Below the pieces are notes generated by a model. The model had not been told where the DNA came from. It did not search any database and was given only the letters and a program-made list of their open reading frames with translations. 64,000 bases of DNA. Source: Variovorax sp. WS11 (GTDB taxonomy: Bacteria > Pseudomonadota > Gammaproteobacteria > Burkholderiales > Burkholderiaceae_C). The position numbers and the translations under genes are program-made. Positions 12,325 to 21,572 of this stretch are shown piece by piece. The stretch spans positions 248,001-312,000 of the forward strand of contig NZ_JAAGOW010000003.1 in the NCBI RefSeq assembly GCF_010499245.1, written 5' to 3'. Numbering within the stretch: the first letter of the stretch is position 1; each line of letters begins with the position of its first letter.

Positions 12325-13971
12325 ATGCTGGGTTTGATGCAGGACCAACCATTGCTGATCTCGTCGCTGATCGAGTTCGCCGAGCGCCACAACGGCGACG
12401 GGGAAATCGTCTCGCGGCGGGTCGAAGGCGACATCCACCGCAGCAGCTGGCGCCAGATCGCATCCCGTGCGCGCCAGGTCGCCAACGCGCTGGACCAGGA
12501 GCAGCTGATCTTCAGCGACCGGGTGGCGACCCTGGCCTGGAACGGCTACCGCCACCTGGAGCTGTACTACGGCGTCAGCGGCAGCGGCCGCGTGCTGCAC
12601 ACCATCAACCCGCGCCTGCACCCCGAGCAGATCGCCTGGATCGCGAACCACGCCGAAGACCAGATCCTGTGCTTCGACCTCAGCTTCCTGCCGCTGGTGC
12701 AGGCCGTGCATGCCAAGTGCGGCACCGTCAAGAAGTGGATCGCGCTGTGCGACGCCGACAAGCTGCCGGCCGACAGCGGCATCCCCAACCTGGTCAGCTA
12801 CGAGGCCTGGATGAGCCCCCTGTCCGACCGATACGACTGGCCCAGCTTCGACGAGAACTCGGCCTCGAGCATGTGCTACACCAGCGGCACGACCGGCAAC
12901 CCCAAGGCCGCGCTCTACAGCCACCGCTCGACCCTGCTGCATGCCTATGCCGCCGCGCTGCCGGATGTGATGAACGTGTCGGCACGCGACTCGGTGTTGC
13001 CCGTGGTGCCGATGTTCCACGTCAACGCCTGGGGCATTCCCTACTCGGCCGCGCTGACCGGCGCCAAGCTGGTGTTCCCCGGCCCGGCGCTGGACGGGAA
13101 GTCGGTCTACGAGCTGATCGAGAGCGAGCGCGTCACCTTCGCCGCCGGCGTGCCCACCGTCTGGCAGATGATGCTGGGCCACATGCAGGCGCAGGACCTG
13201 CGCTTCTCCACCCTGAAGCGGACCGTGATCGGCGGCTCGGCCTGCCCGCCGGCCATGATCAACGCCTTCCAGCAGCAGTACGGCGTGGAGGTGCTGCACG
13301 CCTGGGGCATGACCGAGATGTCGCCGCTGGGCACGCTCTGCACCCTGAAGAACAAGCACCTCTCGCAGTCGCAGGAGCAGCAGACGGCCATCCGCTTGAA
13401 GCAGGGCCGGGCCATCTACGGCGTCGACATGAAGATCGTCGACGGCGACGGCAAGGACCTGCCCTGGGACGGAAAGGCCTCCGGCGACCTGCTGGTCAAG
13501 GGCCCCTGGGTGGTCAAGGAGTACTTCAAGGGGGAGGGCGGCGACCCGCTGGTGCCCGATGCGCGCGGCCGCAGCTGGTTCCCCACCGGCGACGTCGCCA
13601 CCATCGACCCCGACGGCTTCCTGCAGATCACAGACCGCAGCAAGGACGTCATCAAGTCCGGCGGCGAATGGATCAGCTCCATCGACATCGAGAACATCGC
13701 GGTGGCGCACCCGGCGGTCGCGATGGCGGCCTGCATCGGCGTGGCGCACCCCAAGTGGGACGAGCGGCCGATCGTGGTCGTGGTGAAGAAGCCCGGCGCC
13801 GAGCTCACGCGCGAGGAGCTGCTGGCCTTCTACGGCGGCAAGACCGTGGCCAAGTGGCAGGTGCCCGACGACGTGGTCTTCGTCGAGGCGATTCCATTGG
13901 GCGCGACCGGCAAGATCCTCAAGACCCGGCTGCGCGAGCAGCTGCGCGACTACAAGCTGCCGGAGTGCTGA
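12325..13971 (+). CDS. Long-chain/medium-chain acyl-CoA ligase (AMP-forming)
   Basis: This adenylate-forming enzyme activates a carboxylic acid to its CoA thioester. The 548-residue product carries the A3 loop YTSGTTGNPKA from residue 185, the A5-type WGMTEMSPLG, the A7 TGDVATID and the A8/A10 lysine K530 in GATGKILKT. AGGAG is seven bases before the ATG. It resembles the AlkK/FadD3 type and supplies acyl-CoA to the beta-oxidation genes downstream. The 278-base gap upstream, shared with the AraC gene, should hold its control region. Substrate not determinable. Confidence 0.92.
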   Translation: MLGLMQDQPLLISSLIEFAERHNGDGEIVSRRVEGDIHRSSWRQIASRARQVANALDQEQLIFSDRVATLAWNGYRHLELYYGVSGSGRVLHTINPRLHPEQIAWIANHAEDQILCFDLSFLPLVQAVHAKCGTVKKWIALCDADKLPADSGIPNLVSYEAWMSPLSDRYDWPSFDENSASSMCYTSGTTGNPKAALYSHRSTLLHAYAAALPDVMNVSARDSVLPVVPMFHVNAWGIPYSAALTGAKLVFPGPALDGKSVYELIESERVTFAAGVPTVWQMMLGHMQAQDLRFSTLKRTVIGGSACPPAMINAFQQQYGVEVLHAWGMTEMSPLGTLCTLKNKHLSQSQEQQTAIRLKQGRAIYGVDMKIVDGDGKDLPWDGKASGDLLVKGPWVVKEYFKGEGGDPLVPDARGRSWFPTGDVATIDPDGFLQITDRSKDVIKSGGEWISSIDIENIAVAHPAVAMAACIGVAHPKWDERPIVVVVKKPGAELTREELLAFYGGKTVAKWQVPDDVVFVEAIPLGATGKILKTRLREQLRDYKLPEC

Positions 13972-13983
13972 TGCCCGGCCATC

Positions 13984-13997
13984 CTACCGGCCGGTAG
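13984..13997. promoter_or_regulatory. Perfect 14-base palindrome, candidate operator
   Basis: CTACCGGCCGGTAG is a perfect palindrome 12 bases after the acyl-CoA ligase stop and 134 bases before the ABC transporter gene. A second short dyad (GCACC-N5-GGTGC) follows at once. No T-run follows, so it is not an intrinsic terminator. It looks like a dimeric-repressor site (TetR-like dyad), but the protein that would bind is unknown. Confidence 0.4.
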
Positions 13998-14131
13998 CAC
14001 CTCCGCGGTGCAGCCTGTCGCCTGAGTGATAGAAAGCGCCCCCGCGGCGGGCTTCTTACGGGCATTCCCTGACGGGCGGGGGTGCAAAGACCAGTAACCT
14101 CATCTCGCATTGCAGCATTCAGGAGACAGAA

Positions 14132-15379
14132 ATGAAATTCGCACTGAGCACATTGAGATTTGCAAGCGCGGCCATTCTCGCCGCCATCGCCACCGGCGCT
14201 CTGGCCCAGAAGGGCGAGACCGTGAAGATCGCGATGATCGAGGGGCTCTCGGGCCCCTTCGCCAACGTGGGGCAGAACCAGCTCAAGAGCTGGCAGCTCG
14301 TCACCGACAAGCTCAGCGGCGCCAAGAACCCCGCCGGCGTCAAGTTCGAAGTCGTCGGCATGGACAGCAAGAGCTCCCCGCAGGAGGCGCTCAACCTGCT
14401 GAAGGCGGCCAGCGACCAGGGCTTCCGCTATGTCACGCAGGGCAACGGCTCGAACGTGGCGGTGCCGCTGGCCGACGCCGTGGCCAAGCACAACGAGCGC
14501 AACCCCGGCAAGGAAATCATCTACCTGAACTACGCCGCGGTCGACCCGGTGCTCACCAACGAGAAGTGCAGCTACTCGCATTTCCGGCTCGACGCCGACA
14601 CCTCCATGAAGATGGCGGCGCTGACCTCCTTCATGAAGGACCAGCCGAAGATCTCGAAGGTCTACCTCATCAACCAGAACTACTCGCACGGCCAGCAGGT
14701 CTCCAAGTACTTCAAGGAAGGCCTGGCGCGCAACCGGCCCGACGCCAAGATCGTGGGCGACGACCTGCATCCCCTGGGCCAGGTCAAGGACTTCGCGCCC
14801 TACGTGGCCAAGATCAAGCAGTCGGGCGCCGACACCATCGTCACCGGCAACTGGGGCCAGGACATGACGCTGCTGATCAAGGCGCTGAACGATTCCGGCC
14901 TGAAGATCCCGATCTACGCCTACTACGCGGGCGTGTCCGGCACCCCCACGGCGCTCGCGTCGGGCGGCGACCTCGAGGTCTACCAGATCGCCTACAACCA
15001 CTCGAACTACACCGGCGAGCTCGGCACGCTGATGAACGAGTTCAAGACCAAGTTCGGCGACGACTTCTACACCTTCTCGATCTACAACGCGATCGTCATG
15101 CTGGGCGAGGCGATGGCCAAGGCCAAGTCCACCGACCCCATGAAGGTCGCCGCGGCCGTGGAGGGGCTGAAGTTCAAGGGCTTCAACGGCGAAACCGAGA
15201 TGCGCAAGACCGACCACCAGCTCCAGCAGGGTCTCTGGATCTCCAAGTGGCAGAAGGTCGATGCCAAGTACAAGTACAACGTGGAGAACACGGGCTACAC
15301 CTTCGCGCCCGTGAAGTATCTCGAGCCCTACATCGCCAGCACGCCCACGTCGTGCGAGATGAAGCGTCCGGCGCCCTGA
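14132..15379 (+). CDS. Branched-chain-type ABC transporter, periplasmic substrate-binding protein
   Basis: The 415-residue protein is a type I periplasmic-binding-fold receptor (LivK-like). Residues 1-26 form a signal peptide cleaved after GALAQ. Family features follow: VKIAMIEGLSGPFANVG, then GFRYVTQGNGSN, and a C-terminal CEMKRP that may form a disulfide. AGGAG precedes the ATG. It heads the livHMGF-type operon and a hairpin terminator follows it, which would give more binding protein than permease. The location beside an acyl-CoA ligase and beta-oxidation genes suggests an organic-acid ligand rather than leucine. Confidence 0.93.
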   Translation: MKFALSTLRFASAAILAAIATGALAQKGETVKIAMIEGLSGPFANVGQNQLKSWQLVTDKLSGAKNPAGVKFEVVGMDSKSSPQEALNLLKAASDQGFRYVTQGNGSNVAVPLADAVAKHNERNPGKEIIYLNYAAVDPVLTNEKCSYSHFRLDADTSMKMAALTSFMKDQPKISKVYLINQNYSHGQQVSKYFKEGLARNRPDAKIVGDDLHPLGQVKDFAPYVAKIKQSGADTIVTGNWGQDMTLLIKALNDSGLKIPIYAYYAGVSGTPTALASGGDLEVYQIAYNHSNYTGELGTLMNEFKTKFGDDFYTFSIYNAIVMLGEAMAKAKSTDPMKVAAAVEGLKFKGFNGETEMRKTDHQLQQGLWISKWQKVDAKYKYNVENTGYTFAPVKYLEPYIASTPTSCEMKRPAP

Positions 15380-15395
15380 GCCAGGCTCCACCAGC

Positions 15396-15440
15396 AAAAC
15401 GCCGGCGGGTGATGCAAGTCGCTCCCCGGCGCTTTTTTTA
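15396..15440 (+). terminator. Hairpin plus T-run between the binding-protein gene and livH
   Basis: A CGCCGG...CCGGCG stem with a loop of about 20 bases is followed by seven T residues at 15433-15439. Being inside the operon it probably acts as a partial terminator that sets a high ratio of binding protein to permease. Confidence 0.7.
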
Positions 15441-15479
15441 GGCCTTGGCCATCGCGGCTGCAACGACGACGACGAACTC

Positions 15480-16427
15480 GTGGAATTCTTTGCCATTTCC
15501 CTCCTGAACGGCCTCAGCTACGGGCTGCTGCTGTTCATGCTGAGCTCGGGCCTCACGCTGATCTTCAGCATGATGGGCGTGCTCAACTTCGCGCACACCA
15601 GCTTCTACATGCTGGGTGCCTACTTCGCCTACACGATCTCCGGCGTGCTGGGCTTCTGGCCCGCGCTGGTCGTGGCGCCCCTGCTGGTCGGCGCGCTGGG
15701 CGCGCTGTTCGAGCGCTACAGCCTGCGGCGCGTCCACAAGTTCGGCCACGTGCCCGAGCTGCTCGTGACCTTCGGGCTGTCCTACCTGATCCTGGAACTG
15801 GTGCAGCTGGTGTGGGGCCGCGCCACCGTGCCCTACGGCCTGCCGCCGCAGCTGCAGGGGCCGCTGTTCACCCTGTTCGGGACGCAGTTCCCCAAGTCGC
15901 GCTCCTTCATCATGCTGCTCGCGCTGCTGATGCTGGTGTCGGTCTGGCTGCTGCTGACCCGCACGCGCATCGGCCTGGTGATCCAGGCCGCGCTGACCCA
16001 TCCGGAAACGGTGGAGGCGCTGGGCCACAACGTGCCGCGCGTGTTCATGCTGGTGTTCGGCGGCGGCGCGGCGCTGGCTGCCCTGGCCGGCGTGATCGGC
16101 GGCAACACCTACGTGACCGAACCCGCCATGGCAGGCGCGGTCGGATCGATCGTGTTCGTGGTGGTGGTGGTCGGCGGCATGGGCTCGCTGGCGGGGGCCT
16201 TCCTGGCGTCCCTGCTGATCGGCGTGCTGCAGACCTTTGCCGTGGCCATCGACGAGTCGCTCGCCTCCGGGCTGCAGGCGCTGGGCGTCGCGGTGACGGC
16301 CAGCACTCCGGGCTACGACCTGCTTCAGCTCACCGTGGCGCAGATCGCCCCGATCCTGCCGTACCTGCTGCTGGTATTGATCCTGATCTTCCGGCCCAAG
16401 GGCCTCCTCGGCAAGCGGGAGGGATAA
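15480..16427 (+). CDS. livH: Branched-chain amino acid-type ABC permease LivH
   Basis: The 315-residue integral membrane permease has the family pattern: LNGLSYGLLLFMLSSGLTLI helix, then MMGVLNFAHTSFYMLGAYFA, and a cytoplasmic coupling region before the last helices. The start is a GTG with no clear ribosome site. It is followed after one base by livM. It works with LivM, G and F and the upstream receptor. Confidence 0.92.
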   Translation: MEFFAISLLNGLSYGLLLFMLSSGLTLIFSMMGVLNFAHTSFYMLGAYFAYTISGVLGFWPALVVAPLLVGALGALFERYSLRRVHKFGHVPELLVTFGLSYLILELVQLVWGRATVPYGLPPQLQGPLFTLFGTQFPKSRSFIMLLALLMLVSVWLLLTRTRIGLVIQAALTHPETVEALGHNVPRVFMLVFGGGAALAALAGVIGGNTYVTEPAMAGAVGSIVFVVVVVGGMGSLAGAFLASLLIGVLQTFAVAIDESLASGLQALGVAVTASTPGYDLLQLTVAQIAPILPYLLLVLILIFRPKGLLGKREG

Positions 16428-16428
16428 C

Positions 16429-17802
16429 ATGACAAAGAACGTGGCGCACGACGGCTTCGAGCCGGTGGGCAGCCCCGCGGAGGGTGCTGGACCGGCGCGC
16501 GCAAGCCAACGGGTTGCGTACTACCGCTTTAAGCCTTGGAACATCGGGCGCGCGCTGATCTGGACGCTCTTCGCCGTGAGCCTGATCGTTGCCCCGCTGA
16601 TCTTCCGCAGCAGCCTGGCCCTGACCATGCTGTCCCAGATCGGCTACCTCATCATCATCTGCCTGAGCTACAACATCCTGCTCGGGCAGGGCGGCATGCT
16701 GAGCTTCGGGCACGCGGTGTACACGGGCCTGGGGGCCTTCATCGCGGTGCATGCGATGAACCTCGCCACCAAGGGCGCCGTGCCGCTGCCGCTGGTGACG
16801 ATCCCGCTGGTCGGCGGCCTCGCGGGCGCGGGCTTCGCAATCCTGCTGGGCTACGTGACCACCAAGAAGTCCGGCACCACCTTCGCGATGATCACCCTGG
16901 GCATCGGCGAGCTGGTCGCGGCCATGTCCCTGATGTTCCCGGCCTTCTTCGGCGGGGAGGGCGGCGTCACCACCAACCGCGTCTACGGCACGCCCTTCCT
17001 GGGCCTCACCTTCGGGCCCCAGATCCAGGTGTACTACCTGATCGCGGCGTACTGCTTCGTCTCCACCGCGCTGATGTTCGCCTTCACCGGCACGCCGCTC
17101 GGCCGCATGCTCAACGCGGTGCGCGACAACCCCGAGCGCGTCGAGTTCATCGGCTACGACACGCAATGGGTGCGCTACATGGCCTTCATCATTGCCGGCT
17201 TCTTCGCCGGCATCGGCGGGGCGCTGGCTTCCATCAACTTCGAGATCGTCAACGCGTCGGACAGCCTGAGCACGGTCCGCTCGGGCGGCTACCTGCTGTT
17301 CACCTTCCTGGGCGGCGCGACCTTCTTCTTCGGGCCGATCATCGGCGCCGTGCTGCTGGTGCTGGCCTCGGTGCTGCTGTCGGAGCTGACCAAGGCCTGG
17401 TTGTTGTACCTGGGCCTGGTATTCCTGTTCATGGTGATGTTCGCCCCGGGCGGCATCGCGAGCCTGGTCATGATGAACCTGCGGGTAGCCAAGTTCGGCA
17501 AGTTCAAGCCGCTGTGGAGCCTGTACGGCGTCCTCATCCTCGCCGGGGCCGTGATGGTCGTCGGCGCGGCGGCCCTGGTCGAGATGATCTACCACATCCA
17601 GCTCAATGCGGCCGTTGGGCCCAAGCTCAACTTCATGGGGGTCGAGCTCGACACGTCGAGCGTGGCCAGTTGGGCCGGTGCCGGCGTCCTGCTGATGGTG
17701 GGCTTGGCGCTGGTGGAATGGGCGCGCCGTCGCTTCGCCACTGCCTGGGGCCACGCACAGGAGGAGATCGAAGCGGAAATCAAGCGCAGGGAGACGGCAT
17801 GA
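16429..17802 (+). CDS. livM: Branched-chain amino acid-type ABC permease LivM
   Basis: The 457-residue permease partner of LivH has the landmark LSYNILLGQGGMLSFGHAVY and the cytoplasmic coupling motif VRDNPERVEFIGYD. It is longer than the compact LivM form: an extra N-terminal 40 residues precede the first helix and about 90 C-terminal residues after MMNLRV add two further hydrophobic segments. The stop overlaps the livG start (ATGA). Confidence 0.92.
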   Translation: MTKNVAHDGFEPVGSPAEGAGPARASQRVAYYRFKPWNIGRALIWTLFAVSLIVAPLIFRSSLALTMLSQIGYLIIICLSYNILLGQGGMLSFGHAVYTGLGAFIAVHAMNLATKGAVPLPLVTIPLVGGLAGAGFAILLGYVTTKKSGTTFAMITLGIGELVAAMSLMFPAFFGGEGGVTTNRVYGTPFLGLTFGPQIQVYYLIAAYCFVSTALMFAFTGTPLGRMLNAVRDNPERVEFIGYDTQWVRYMAFIIAGFFAGIGGALASINFEIVNASDSLSTVRSGGYLLFTFLGGATFFFGPIIGAVLLVLASVLLSELTKAWLLYLGLVFLFMVMFAPGGIASLVMMNLRVAKFGKFKPLWSLYGVLILAGAVMVVGAAALVEMIYHIQLNAAVGPKLNFMGVELDTSSVASWAGAGVLLMVGLALVEWARRRFATAWGHAQEEIEAEIKRRETA

Positions 17803-18569
17803 CGCACGCATTGGAACTCAAGGCCTTGCGCAAGAACTTCGGCAAGACCGAGATCATCCGCGGCGTGGACCTGGCGGTCGAAGCCGGCGAGCGCATCGCC
17901 ATCATCGGGCCCAACGGCGCCGGCAAGTCCACGCTCTTCAACCTCATCAGCGGCCGCCTCGAGCCCACCAGCGGCGAGGTGCTGCTGCACGGCCAGCGCA
18001 TCGACGGCCGCCGGCCCTACGAGATCAACCGCCTGGGCCTGTCGCGCAGCTTCCAGATCACCAACATCTTTCCCAAGCTCAGCGTCTTCGAGAACCTGCG
18101 CTGCGGCGTGCTGTGGAGCCTGGGCTACCGCTACAGCTTCCTGCGCTTCCTCTCGAACCTGGACGACGCCAACGAGCGTACCGAGGAACTGCTGCGGCAG
18201 GTCCACCTGGAAAAGAAGCGCGACGTGCAGGCGGTGAACCTTACCTACGCCGAGCAGCGGGCGCTGGAAATCGGCGTCACCATCGCCGGCGGCGCCAGCG
18301 TGATCCTGCTCGACGAGCCCACCGCCGGCATGAGCAAGACCGAGACGGCGCACTTCATCGCGCTGATCAAGCAGGTGACGGTCGGCAAGACCCTGCTCAC
18401 CGTGGAGCACGACATGGGCGTGGTCTTCGGCCTGGCCGACAAAATTGCGGTGGTGGTGTATGGCGAGGTCATCGCCTTCGACAAGCCGGCGGCAGTGCGC
18501 GCTAACGCGCGCGTGCAGGAAGCCTATCTCGGCTCGTCGGTGGCCGACGCCCAGGCAGGAGGGCACTGA
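17799..18569 (+). CDS. livG: Branched-chain amino acid-type ABC ATPase LivG
   Basis: The 256-residue ATPase drives transport through LivHM. Walker A is GPNGAGKST and Walker B is VILLDEPTAGM. The signature helix is the LivG-type variant (LTYAEQRALEIG rather than LSGGQ). It overlaps livM by four bases and lies two bases before livF. Confidence 0.94.
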   Translation: MTHALELKALRKNFGKTEIIRGVDLAVEAGERIAIIGPNGAGKSTLFNLISGRLEPTSGEVLLHGQRIDGRRPYEINRLGLSRSFQITNIFPKLSVFENLRCGVLWSLGYRYSFLRFLSNLDDANERTEELLRQVHLEKKRDVQAVNLTYAEQRALEIGVTIAGGASVILLDEPTAGMSKTETAHFIALIKQVTVGKTLLTVEHDMGVVFGLADKIAVVVYGEVIAFDKPAAVRANARVQEAYLGSSVADAQAGGH

Positions 18570-18571
18570 AC

Positions 18572-19267
18572 ATGCTCAAGCTCGAAGACATCCACGCCTA
18601 CTACGGCAAGAGCCATGTGCTGCATGGCGTTTCCTTCGGGGTCAATCCCGGCGAAATCGTGGCCCTGCTGGGCCGCAACGGCTCGGGCCGCTCGACCACC
18701 GCCAAGGCCATCATGGGCCTGGTGCATGCCGAAGGCGGCCTGCACTGGAAGGGCCAGGACATCCTGCGCTGCAAGGCCTACGAGATCGCGCACCTGGGCA
18801 TCGGCTACGTGCCGGAGAACCGCGACATCTTCCCCAAGCTCACCGTGCACCAGAACCTGCTGCTCGGGCAGAAGGGCAGCGGCAAGGGCAGCCGCTGGTC
18901 CTTCGACGACATGTACGGCATGTTCCCGCGCCTCAAGGAGCGCCAGCACACCGAGGCCGGCGTGCTCTCGGGCGGCGAGCAGCAGATGCTGACCCTGTGC
19001 CGCACGCTGATGGGCGACCCCGACCTGATCATCATCGACGAACCCACCGAAGGCCTGGCGCCCAAAATCGTCGAGCTGGTGGGGCAGTACCTGCGCACGC
19101 TCAAGGACAAGGGCATCTCGGTGCTGCTGATCGAGCAGAAGCTGACCATCGCGATGGCGATCTCCGACCGCGCGCTCGTCATGGGCCACGGCAGCATCGT
19201 CTTCGACGGCACGCCGAACAGCCTGCGCGCCGATGCCGCGACGCGCAAGGAGTGGCTCGAGGTTTGA
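18572..19267 (+). CDS. livF: Branched-chain amino acid-type ABC ATPase LivF, with arginine in Walker A
   Basis: The 231-residue second ATPase of the importer has the signature LSGGEQQML, Walker B LIIIDEPTEGL and switch region IEQKLT. The Walker A loop reads GRNGSGRST: residue 40, normally the lysine that binds the ATP phosphates, is arginine (codon CGC at 18689-18691). Everything else is intact, so the gene is not decayed. A conservative substitution that recurs in relatives is possible, leaving LivG as the main catalytic subunit. Confidence 0.92.
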   Translation: MLKLEDIHAYYGKSHVLHGVSFGVNPGEIVALLGRNGSGRSTTAKAIMGLVHAEGGLHWKGQDILRCKAYEIAHLGIGYVPENRDIFPKLTVHQNLLLGQKGSGKGSRWSFDDMYGMFPRLKERQHTEAGVLSGGEQQMLTLCRTLMGDPDLIIIDEPTEGLAPKIVELVGQYLRTLKDKGISVLLIEQKLTIAMAISDRALVMGHGSIVFDGTPNSLRADAATRKEWLEV

Positions 19268-19298
19268 CTTCCGGCGGGACTTTGTCTCGCCAGCGACT

Positions 19299-19334
19299 GG
19301 AGGCCGTTGCCGGCCTCCTGGAAACGCCTAGAAT
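19299..19334 (+). promoter_or_regulatory. Hairpin and candidate sigma-70 promoter before the FadB-like gene
   Basis: GGAGGCCG-TTGC-CGGCCTCC forms an 8-base-pair hairpin at 19299-19318. Its loop and second arm contain a TTGCCG -35-like hexamer (19307-19312), and a TAGAAT -10-like hexamer follows after 16 bases (19329-19334). Position and spacing suit transcription of the gene starting at 19448. Evidence is sequence likeness only. Confidence 0.4.
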
Positions 19335-19447
19335 TTCCGAAAAAAAGAACGTCCGTGCTTTTTAGATGCGGTGCAGCGTAGCAAGGTGCATGCTGCATCC
19401 CCTCCAACCCGTTTTTTCGATCCTCTCCCATCCCAAAGGAACGCAGC

Positions 19448-21550
19448 ATGACGGCTGAATACAAAGTGCTCGGCGATGTCGCCGTGATCACCCTGGCGAA
19501 CCCCCCGGTCAATGGCCTCGGTTTCTCGACGCGCACCGGCATCACCGACGGCCTGTCCAAGGCGCTGGAGGACGCGGCCGTCAAGGCGATCGTGATCACC
19601 GGCGCCGGCAAGGCCTTCTCGGGCGGCGCCGACATCAAGGAGTTCGGCACGCCCAAGGCGCTGCAGGACCCCAATCTCCTGAGCGTGATCCTCGCCCTCG
19701 AGGCGTCGACCAAGCCCATCGTCGCGGCCATCCATTCGGTGTGCATGGGCGGCGGCCTCGAGCTGGCCCTGGGATGCCACTACCGCGTGGCCGCGCCCGG
19801 CACCAGCGTCGCGCTGCCCGAAGTCAAGCTGGGCCTCCTGCCCGGCGCCGGCGGCACGCAGCGCCTGCCGCGCGTGCTGGGCGTGGAAACCGCGCTCAAC
19901 ATGATCGTGAGCGGCGAGCCCGTCAAGAGCGAGCTGCTCGCCTCGCTGCCCGGCCAGAAGCTCTTCGACAAGCTGGCCGCCTCGCCCGAGTCGCTGTTCG
20001 AGGAGGCGGTCGAGTTCGCCAAGTCGGTGGCCGCCAAGGACGGCGAGCTGCCGCTGGTGCGCAAGCTGCCCTGCAAGCATCCGCAGGGCGACGCCTACTT
20101 CCAGTTCGCGCGCAACATGGTCGGCGGCATGTCCAAGAACTACCCGGCGCCGCTGAAGTGCGTGGATGCGGTGCAGGCCGCCACGCAGATGAAGTTCGAC
20201 GACGGCATGGCCGAGGAGCGCCGCCTCTTCACCGCGCTGATGTTCACGCCCGAATCGCTGGCGCTGCGCCACCTGTTCATGGCCGAGCGCGCGGCTTCGC
20301 GCATTCCCGATGTGCCGGAAGACACGCCCCAGCGCGCCATCAAGTCGGTGGGCGTGATCGGCGCCGGCACCATGGGCGGCGGCATCACGATGAACTTCCT
20401 GAATGCGGGCATCCCCGTCAAGATCCTCGAGATGAAGCAGGAGGCGCTGGACCGCGGCATCGGCACCATCCGCAAGAACTACGAGGCCCAGGTCAAGAAG
20501 GGCAAGCTCAAGGCCGACAAGTACGACCAGCGCATGGCGCTCCTGTCCACCACCCTGGCCTACGACGACCTGAAGGACGCCGACCTCATCATTGAGGCCG
20601 TGTTCGAGGAGCTGGGCGTCAAGGAGAAGGTGTTCGGCGAGCTGGACCGGGTCGCCAAGCCCGGCGCCATCCTGGCTTCCAACACCTCGACACTCGACGT
20701 CGACAAGATCGCCGCCTTCACCAAGCGCCCGCAAGACGTCGTCGGCATGCACTTCTTCAGCCCGGCCAACGTGATGAAGCTGCTGGAGGTGGTGCGCGGC
20801 AAGGAGACCGCCAAGGACGTGCTGGCCACGGTCATGGCCGTCGCCAAGAAGATCAAGAAGACCGCCGTGGTCTCGGGCGTGTGCGACGGCTTCATCGGCA
20901 ACCGCATGATCGAGCAGTACTCGCGCCAGGCCGGCTTCCTGCTCGACGAAGGCGCCACGCCGCAGCAGGTGGACAAGGCCGTCGAGAAGTTCGGCTTTGC
21001 CATGGGCCCGTTCCGCATGGGCGACCTGGCCGGCAACGACATCGGCTGGGCCATCCGCAAGCGCCGCGCGGTCGAGTATCCCGACATGAAGTACAGCCGC
21101 ACCGCCGACAAGCTCTGCGAGCTCGGCCGCTATGGCCAGAAGACCGGGGCAGGGTGGTACGACTACCAGGCGGGCAAGCGCGATGCGATCCCCTCGGAGC
21201 TGGTCAACAAGATGATCGAGGAGCACCGCAAGGAGCTGGGCATCACCCCGCGCAAGATCTCCGACGAGGAAATTGTGCAGCGCCTGGTGTACGCGCTGGT
21301 CAACGAGGGCGCGCACATCCTCGAGGACGGCATCGCCTCCAAGTCCGGCGACATCGACATGGTGTACCTCACCGGCTACGGCTTCCCGATCTGGCGCGGC
21401 GGCCCGATGCACTATGCCAACCAGGTGGGCCTCTACAACGTGGCGGAGGCCATGAAGCGCTTCGCCAGGAATCCGCGCGACGACGCGAGCTTCTGGCAGC
21501 CCGCGCCGCTGATCCGGAAGCTGGTGGCCGAAGGCAAGCAGTTCAGCTGA
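19448..21550 (+). CDS. Bifunctional enoyl-CoA hydratase / 3-hydroxyacyl-CoA dehydrogenase (FadB/FadJ-like)
   Basis: The 700-residue multifunctional enzyme does the hydration and second oxidation steps of beta-oxidation. The N-terminal crotonase domain has the oxyanion segment FSGGADIKEFG and both catalytic glutamates, E105 (GGGLELALG) and E125 (LPEVKLG). The NAD-binding domain begins near residue 301 with GVIGAGTMGGGI, and the catalytic histidine lies in GMHFFSPAN near 432. The C-terminal dehydrogenase domain is complete. GGAAC is just upstream of the ATG. It pairs functionally with the thiolase two genes downstream. Confidence 0.94.
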   Translation: MTAEYKVLGDVAVITLANPPVNGLGFSTRTGITDGLSKALEDAAVKAIVITGAGKAFSGGADIKEFGTPKALQDPNLLSVILALEASTKPIVAAIHSVCMGGGLELALGCHYRVAAPGTSVALPEVKLGLLPGAGGTQRLPRVLGVETALNMIVSGEPVKSELLASLPGQKLFDKLAASPESLFEEAVEFAKSVAAKDGELPLVRKLPCKHPQGDAYFQFARNMVGGMSKNYPAPLKCVDAVQAATQMKFDDGMAEERRLFTALMFTPESLALRHLFMAERAASRIPDVPEDTPQRAIKSVGVIGAGTMGGGITMNFLNAGIPVKILEMKQEALDRGIGTIRKNYEAQVKKGKLKADKYDQRMALLSTTLAYDDLKDADLIIEAVFEELGVKEKVFGELDRVAKPGAILASNTSTLDVDKIAAFTKRPQDVVGMHFFSPANVMKLLEVVRGKETAKDVLATVMAVAKKIKKTAVVSGVCDGFIGNRMIEQYSRQAGFLLDEGATPQQVDKAVEKFGFAMGPFRMGDLAGNDIGWAIRKRRAVEYPDMKYSRTADKLCELGRYGQKTGAGWYDYQAGKRDAIPSELVNKMIEEHRKELGITPRKISDEEIVQRLVYALVNEGAHILEDGIASKSGDIDMVYLTGYGFPIWRGGPMHYANQVGLYNVAEAMKRFARNPRDDASFWQPAPLIRKLVAEGKQFS

Positions 21551-21572
21551 CGCAGGCGGGCGAGGGCAGGCC

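Noticed and set aside
14033..14056. Intrinsic terminator after the acyl-CoA ligase gene
   Set aside because: The GC-rich stem is imperfect and the following T content is low; not strong enough to list.
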